From Stramenopiles sp. TOSAG23-3 (taxonomy: Eukaryota; Sar), in assembly GCA_900128585.1 (NCBI GenBank), contig LT642825.1:1-10380 (forward strand): a stretch of 10,380 bases of DNA. The letters run 5' to 3'. The position numbers and the translations under genes were made by a program. The notes under the pieces were generated by a model. The model saw nothing but the letters and a program-made list of their open reading frames with translations, searched no databases and had not been told where the DNA came from. Of the stretch, positions 7,455-10,380 are shown piece after piece. The stretch's first letter is position 1. The number at the start of each line of letters is the position of its first letter.

Positions 7455-7471
7455 TCTCCACGTTTTGGAGA
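7455..7471. repeat. Short hairpin
   Basis: TCTCCA (7455-7460) and TGGAGA (7466-7471) pair perfectly around the loop CGTTT. It follows the larger inverted repeat by 23 bases. A chance hairpin of this size is possible. Confidence 0.4.
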
Positions 7472-7662
7472 CCCCTGCGAGTAAATCTCTATATATTTAA
7501 AGCCATCCATTTTTCTCTACACACCTATTGGTTCGCTTTGTTTTATAAGAATATTAAACATTATAAAAACAATACGTAAGAATTAAGAACTTAATATAAG
7601 TGTTCGTGGCATTTACACTCTGCAGGCGTTACGTACGAATGTCTTCGTTCTCTCCTGCTGGC

Positions 7663-8352
7663 TCAGCTCTCCACCTCTTTCGAGGAACTTGCATGTGTAG
7701 CAAAACTAAGGTACGTGTTCCATACAAAGCCTACGCAGTTAGCAAACAGGACTTGAAACCTGGGCTGAATAAAGCGAAAGTTAAGAAAATTTGCAGGTAC
7801 CCACAACATCCAGTTGGTCTGGACCGCTGGCCACCAGTTTTCTTTCAGCGCCTGCGGAATCTCCTCTTTCTTCCCCTCCAAAACCATAACGGAACTCATA
7901 AACGTTGCGATAAACGGCATGGCGAAAAGAGTCTGGTCTACCGCAAGCCGGTACACGGCCCCGGCCGTTGTCTGAGCTGGTATAATCTTGTTCAAGGCTC
8001 CATACCAAAAATGAAGCGTGGGCCCTACGACAAACAGCCCCATTCCCGAAAATATGAAAAAGCGTTGAAAGTCAAAATCACCGTCTTCCATAAGGCACTG
8101 GCAACCAACGTCCCCTGCGGCAGTTATAACCAAGGACGTAATTGCCTTTGTCGCCAACGGGTTTGAGTCTAAGAGCGCAGTGTATTTGTCCAGCAAGCCA
8201 GAATTCTTTGAAGACGAAAAACTCCTTCTTCCTCCCGTTTTTGCTTTCTTCTTGGCCATGCGAAACCCTGGCTTGCCATAACTTTGCCACGACGCTCCCC
8301 CAAAACGGCCGTTGGTGTTCCTCGCCGCCGCAATCAATGCACGAGAGAACAT
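7663..8352 (-). CDS. Mpv17/PMP22-family organelle membrane protein
   Basis: 229 residues, typical family length plus an N-terminal extension. Mpv17, Sym1 and PMP22 proteins are small four-helix membrane proteins of the inner mitochondrial or peroxisomal membrane, linked to metabolite or channel function and mitochondrial DNA upkeep. Family landmarks are visible: LLDSNPLATKA (60-70), AGD near 79-81, the GPTLHFWYGAL segment (110-120), the DQTLFAMPF segment (139-147), and the C-terminal signature with ENWWP (171-175), QTNW (178-181), VPANF (185-189), RFQVLFAN (198-205) and WNTYLS (211-216). Residues 1-48 are rich in Arg, Ser and Ala with almost no acidic residues, which fits a mitochondrial targeting peptide. 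The first ATG, with A at -3, is chosen because it keeps this peptide; M32 is an alternative. No C-terminal peroxisomal SKL signal. It converges with FANCM and diverges from the GIY-YIG gene. Which Mpv17 paralogue it is cannot be told. Confidence 0.92.
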   Translation of the reverse strand: MFSRALIAAARNTNGRFGGASWQSYGKPGFRMAKKKAKTGGRRSFSSSKNSGLLDKYTALLDSNPLATKAITSLVITAAGDVGCQCLMEDGDFDFQRFFIFSGMGLFVVGPTLHFWYGALNKIIPAQTTAGAVYRLAVDQTLFAMPFIATFMSSVMVLEGKKEEIPQALKENWWPAVQTNWMLWVPANFLNFRFIQPRFQVLFANCVGFVWNTYLSFATHASSSKEVES

Positions 8353-8591
8353 TCTTCGTTTATCGCAAAGTACAATTAATCAACGGTTGTGGATTACAGC
8401 GTTAATCGTGGATAGTGTGAAGAAACGTGGTTTAGTTTATGACAAAATTATTTAGCCGATAAATTCAATGTAGAAATATGATGGTGTATGTTCGTATATT
8501 TATTCTCTGTTATTATTACATTCATCCTTTTGATTCATTAACCAACCTTCAACTCAACTTGCAAAATGTAATATATTTATTAACAACAAAC

Positions 8592-8620
8592 AGAAGAAGA
8601 AGAAGAAGAAGGAGGAGGGG
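8592..8620. repeat. Purine (AGA/GGA) microsatellite
   Basis: A 29-base all-purine tract of AGA units passing into GGAGGAGGGG. It is about 240 bases upstream of the Mpv17 start codon. Long purine tracts can affect promoter structure, but nothing here shows a function. Confidence 0.75.
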
Positions 8621-8644
8621 TTTATTTAACTCTCCTCTCTATCT

Positions 8645-8690
8645 AGTATTAATATTTATTTATACACAGTATTAATATATATTTACATAC
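8645..8690. repeat. Tandem 23-bp direct repeat
   Basis: Two adjacent 23-base units, 8645-8667 and 8668-8690, both start AGTATTAATAT and agree at 20 of 23 positions. The unit is AT-rich. It may be a short minisatellite or paired binding sites in the divergent promoter region. Confidence 0.65.
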
Positions 8691-8931
8691 AGTTCCCCGG
8701 ACAAGATGGAATTCCATAGTAGTCTCGTCGTAATTAATTATAATAATATAAAATAATAAAAAAATAAAACAACACAACACAACAACAGTTCGTTTTATAT
8801 AATATTAAATCCATCATTATAATCCAGGGTTGTTGACCCTTGGCGAAGTTTAACACAACACATCACAGTATAACAATTAAAAAAAAATTGAATGAAATTT
8901 TTTTAATACATTAGAATCATCTCAAAACTAT

Positions 8932-8955
8932 CAAAGATATTTCTGATGATCTTTG
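8932..8955. repeat. Short inverted repeat near GIY-YIG 5' region
   Basis: CAAAGAT (8932-8938) and ATCTTTG (8949-8955) pair perfectly with a ten-base loop. It lies immediately before a T-run ending in AG at 8961-8969 that resembles a 3' splice acceptor. It may be incidental in AT-rich DNA. Confidence 0.35.
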
Positions 8956-9066
8956 CTAAATTTTTTTAGTTTTATAAATAGAACAGAAAGCAAAATAGAC
9001 TGTGACGAGTTTCTCGACAACATATCAGTCTTGGCGGCAGACGAAAAAGAGCGAACTCTGTTACTG

Positions 9067-10008
9067 ATGAATTTTATTTATGTGTTGAAGTGTGAGCACG
9101 AATGTTATTATGTCGGTAGGTCCGCAGATCCTGACACCCGACTCTTGGAACATCAAGCAGGAAGGGGCTCGGCTTGGACTAGACGACATTGTCCTCTCAA
9201 ATATGCCGTTCCACCAAGGCCTGTTCATACTGATGACCCAGGGTTAGATGAAGATATGGAAACAAAAAAATGGATGAAAAGATGTGGCATTGAGTTTGTT
9301 CGTGGCGGGACTTACTGCCAAGTGGACTTGCCTCCAGTTCAAGTTCAAATGCTACAGAGAGAGTTACACCACGATGCTAACAGGTGTATTAACTGTGGTA
9401 GCAACGAACACTTTGTTCTTCATTGCCCAAAAGACAAACAAAATGCGAGGAACATTAATGTGAATGAAGCGAAGGCTATTTTTCCTGAAGGCGCAGGGCT
9501 CAATACTTCCTCTACTAGCACTACACACCAAGCAGATTCCACCAACAACACTGCTCAAAATTCACGAGGCCAACAGGTAGACATAATCTCCCCGACCCTC
9601 GCAAATTCCTCCAAGAATGAATCTCTAAATATTTTGAAAAGTCGTATGAAAAAGCGGCCTCATTCACACGTCGCTGGGTCTACTACTTCCTCTACTAACA
9701 CTCGTCGGGGCAGAGAGAGCTCGGTGGAGCCGACCAAGATGCGGCGACCGTCGACAACATGGACTTCGACCTCTAACGGTTGGGTTAAATCGGAGTCTTT
9801 GGAAGTAAGCGTGGAGCTAGCTCCGGATGCGTGTTATAGGTGTGGACGTACTAGTCATTTTGCTGCTGACTGTTATGCGAGAAGACATATTAACGGACAT
9901 TACATTAGCTCTTCTAGCTCTTCTAGCTCTTCCAGATGTGGGCGTTCTAGTCATTGGGCTGCTGATTGTTATGCGAGAAGACACATTGACGGGCACAATC
10001 TTGACTGA
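9067..10008 (+). CDS. GIY-YIG nuclease-domain protein with CCHC zinc knuckles
   Basis: 313 residues from the first in-frame ATG. Residues 4-85 form a GIY-YIG domain: IYVL (4-7) stands for GIY and YYVG (14-17) for YIG. R25 and H29 lie on the catalytic helix. GRGSAWT (32-38) is typical of one eukaryotic/giant-virus group of such proteins (recalled), and E65 is a candidate metal-binding Glu. A RGGTY turn (79-83) follows. A CCHC zinc knuckle (C107, C110, H115, C120) comes next, then a Ser/Thr/Asn-rich linker, a second knuckle (C256, C259, H264, C269) and a degenerate third copy (C291, H296, C301; first Cys is Ser288). The likely role is a structure- or sequence-specific endonuclease that binds nucleic acid through its knuckles; the cellular function is unknown. 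The ATG coincides with the usual domain start but has a weak context (C at -3). The upstream frame is open back to a stop at 8947-8949, so an unseen first exon is possible. Confidence 0.82.
   Translation: MNFIYVLKCEHECYYVGRSADPDTRLLEHQAGRGSAWTRRHCPLKYAVPPRPVHTDDPGLDEDMETKKWMKRCGIEFVRGGTYCQVDLPPVQVQMLQRELHHDANRCINCGSNEHFVLHCPKDKQNARNINVNEAKAIFPEGAGLNTSSTSTTHQADSTNNTAQNSRGQQVDIISPTLANSSKNESLNILKSRMKKRPHSHVAGSTTSSTNTRRGRESSVEPTKMRRPSTTWTSTSNGWVKSESLEVSVELAPDACYRCGRTSHFAADCYARRHINGHYISSSSSSSSSRCGRSSHWAADCYARRHIDGHNLD
9838..9996 (+). repeat. Duplicated zinc-knuckle unit with Ser-coding spacer repeat
   Basis: A 63-base unit at 9838-9900 is repeated at 9934-9996 with 53 of 63 bases identical. Between them are three copies of a nine-base AGCTCTTCT-like unit (9907-9933) coding for Ser. 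Six of the nine changed codons are synonymous; the others give T to S, F to W and N to D. The second unit lacks the first zinc-binding Cys, which lies just outside the duplicated core. Confidence 0.8.
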
Positions 10009-10142
10009 CCAAACATTTGAAATCGTGGCAACCCTAGGATCTCCATAGTCTCTCATCTAGGGTTAAGTTATACTCCAACATATTACGGTATCCATCACAT
10101 AACATTGATACCTGATAATAATATTATATGTATATATTTTAC

Positions 10143-10148
10143 AATAAA
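10143..10148 (+). terminator. Candidate polyadenylation signal AATAAA
   Basis: An exact AATAAA lies 135 bases after the stop codon of the GIY-YIG gene. The position is suitable for a 3' UTR signal. AATAAA is easily formed by chance in AT-rich DNA, and many algae do not rely on it. Confidence 0.35.
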
Positions 10149-10191
10149 AACACAAAATATATATAGTATAATAATATAGACTAATAGTAAA

Positions 10192-10205
10192 AGGAGGACT
10201 CTCCT
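10192..10205. repeat. Short hairpin AGGAG/CTCCT
   Basis: AGGAG (10192-10196) pairs with CTCCT (10201-10205) around the loop GACT, followed by a pyrimidine run. A shifted pairing (GAGGA with TCCTC) is also possible. A similar purine-then-CTCTCCTC arrangement occurs at about 8611-8640. Confidence 0.35.
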
Positions 10206-10240
10206 CTTCTCTCTCGGACTCATATAATTAATAATAATAC

Positions 10241-10258
10241 GGTACAGGTACAGGTACC
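10241..10258. repeat. GGTACA short tandem repeat
   Basis: Three hexamers, GGTACA, GGTACA and GGTACC, lie in tandem. It is a small simple repeat. The ten-base string GGTACCAGGT at its end also occurs at about 1085-1094. Confidence 0.55.
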
Positions 10259-10380
10259 AGGTGAACGAGTACCCGAACAACCCCAGGAGGTTACCCGTAA
10301 ATACCAGGAAGCTCCCAACAATTGATATTAAGTAATGAATTGTATTTCAAATGTTGTACGTTGTCTTAAAACAATCAGTA

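Larger units (their letters stand above)
7123..7662. other. Convergent intergenic spacer with hairpins
   Basis: This AT-rich stretch lies between the 3' ends of the FANCM gene and the oppositely oriented Mpv17 gene. It should hold both 3' UTRs and polyadenylation sites. No exact AATAAA is seen for either gene, though TATAAA occurs near 7170. Several inverted repeats are present: AAACC/GGTTT at 7251-7268, and the two listed separately. No tRNA or other gene was found. Confidence 0.6.
8353..9066. other. Divergent AT-rich intergenic region (Mpv17 / GIY-YIG)
   Basis: This spacer should contain the promoters of two divergent genes. It holds a long purine tract (8592-8620), a 23-bp tandem repeat (8645-8690), CA/AAC-rich sequence (about 8768-8787), runs of A and T (8878-8903), and a hairpin (8932-8955). 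A plus-strand frame with an Arg run (8478-8675) is only the purine microsatellite. From 8950 to 9066 the frame of the downstream gene is open but contains no ATG, so part of it may be coding if an upstream exon exists. Confidence 0.6.
10009..10380. other. AT-rich downstream region of the GIY-YIG gene
   Basis: No gene is recognised here. Features are a candidate polyadenylation signal (10143-10148), AT-rich runs, a GGAG/CTCC hairpin (10192-10205) followed by pyrimidines, and a short GGTACA tandem repeat (10241-10258). The last 120 bases are less AT-rich, but no protein family is visible in any frame. Confidence 0.5.

Noticed and set aside
7600-8166. Plus-strand 188-codon open frame
   Set aside because: It is the antisense of the Mpv17 gene, whose minus-strand product matches its family throughout; the plus-strand translation has no recognisable protein character.
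8478-8675. Plus-strand small frame with an Arg run
   Set aside because: The Arg run is only the AGA microsatellite; the rest is translated AT-rich spacer.
8953-9066. TTG start at 8953 for the GIY-YIG protein
   Set aside because: A TTG start is improbable in a eukaryotic nuclear gene; the ATG at 9067 falls at the usual domain start, although an upstream exon remains possible.
9067-10008. Retrotransposon Gag or Penelope-like element, from the zinc knuckles and GIY-YIG domain
   Set aside because: No reverse transcriptase, LTRs or target-site repeats are visible, and the protein is a complete stand-alone frame.
1-10380. Prokaryotic operon, CRISPR array, tRNA or rRNA genes
   Set aside because: Genes are on alternating strands with long AT-rich spacers; families are eukaryotic; no regular spaced repeats, tRNA-like folds or rRNA segments were found.

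Overview
The window looks like nuclear DNA from an intron-poor eukaryotic microbe, most likely an alga or related protist. Three long genes read as uninterrupted single exons: a FANCM/Mph1-type repair helicase, an Mpv17-family organelle membrane protein, and a Na+/H+ exchanger with a signal peptide. Coding DNA is clearly richer in GC than the spacers, which are strongly AT-rich and carry simple purine tracts. There are no operons or Shine-Dalgarno sites. The lineage cannot be fixed from the sequence alone. A SOS1/NhaP-like exchanger, FANCM, and a GIY-YIG/zinc-knuckle protein of a type I associate with protists and giant viruses all fit an alga or stramenopile, but this is inference.

Layout: (1) 1-801, minus strand, the 5' part of a CPA1 Na+/H+ exchanger that runs off the left edge. 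(2) 802-1554, a divergent AT-rich intergenic region with an E2F-like site. (3) 1555-7122, plus strand, one 1855-residue exon encoding a FANCM-type helicase. (4) 7123-7662, the spacer between two convergent genes, with hairpins. (5) 7663-8352, minus strand, an Mpv17/PMP22-family protein. (6) 8353-9066, a second divergent AT-rich spacer with purine, CA-rich and 23-bp tandem repeats. (7) 9067-10008, plus strand, a GIY-YIG domain protein with CCHC zinc knuckles. (8) 10009-10380, AT-rich downstream DNA.

The main item is the FANCM protein. After a typical FANCM/Mph1 helicase core it has no visible ERCC4 nuclease or helix-hairpin-helix end. It instead carries a Tudor/Agenet-like segment, several SUMO-interaction-like motifs in acidic stretches, and a C-terminal PHD-zinc knuckle-extended PHD (PZP) module of the BRPF/JADE/AF10 type. 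An NZF/RanBP2 zinc finger precedes the helicase. This suggests a fork-remodelling translocase with built-in readers for ubiquitin, SUMO and histone tails. The four genes show no obvious shared pathway; they appear to be ordinary chromosomal neighbours.
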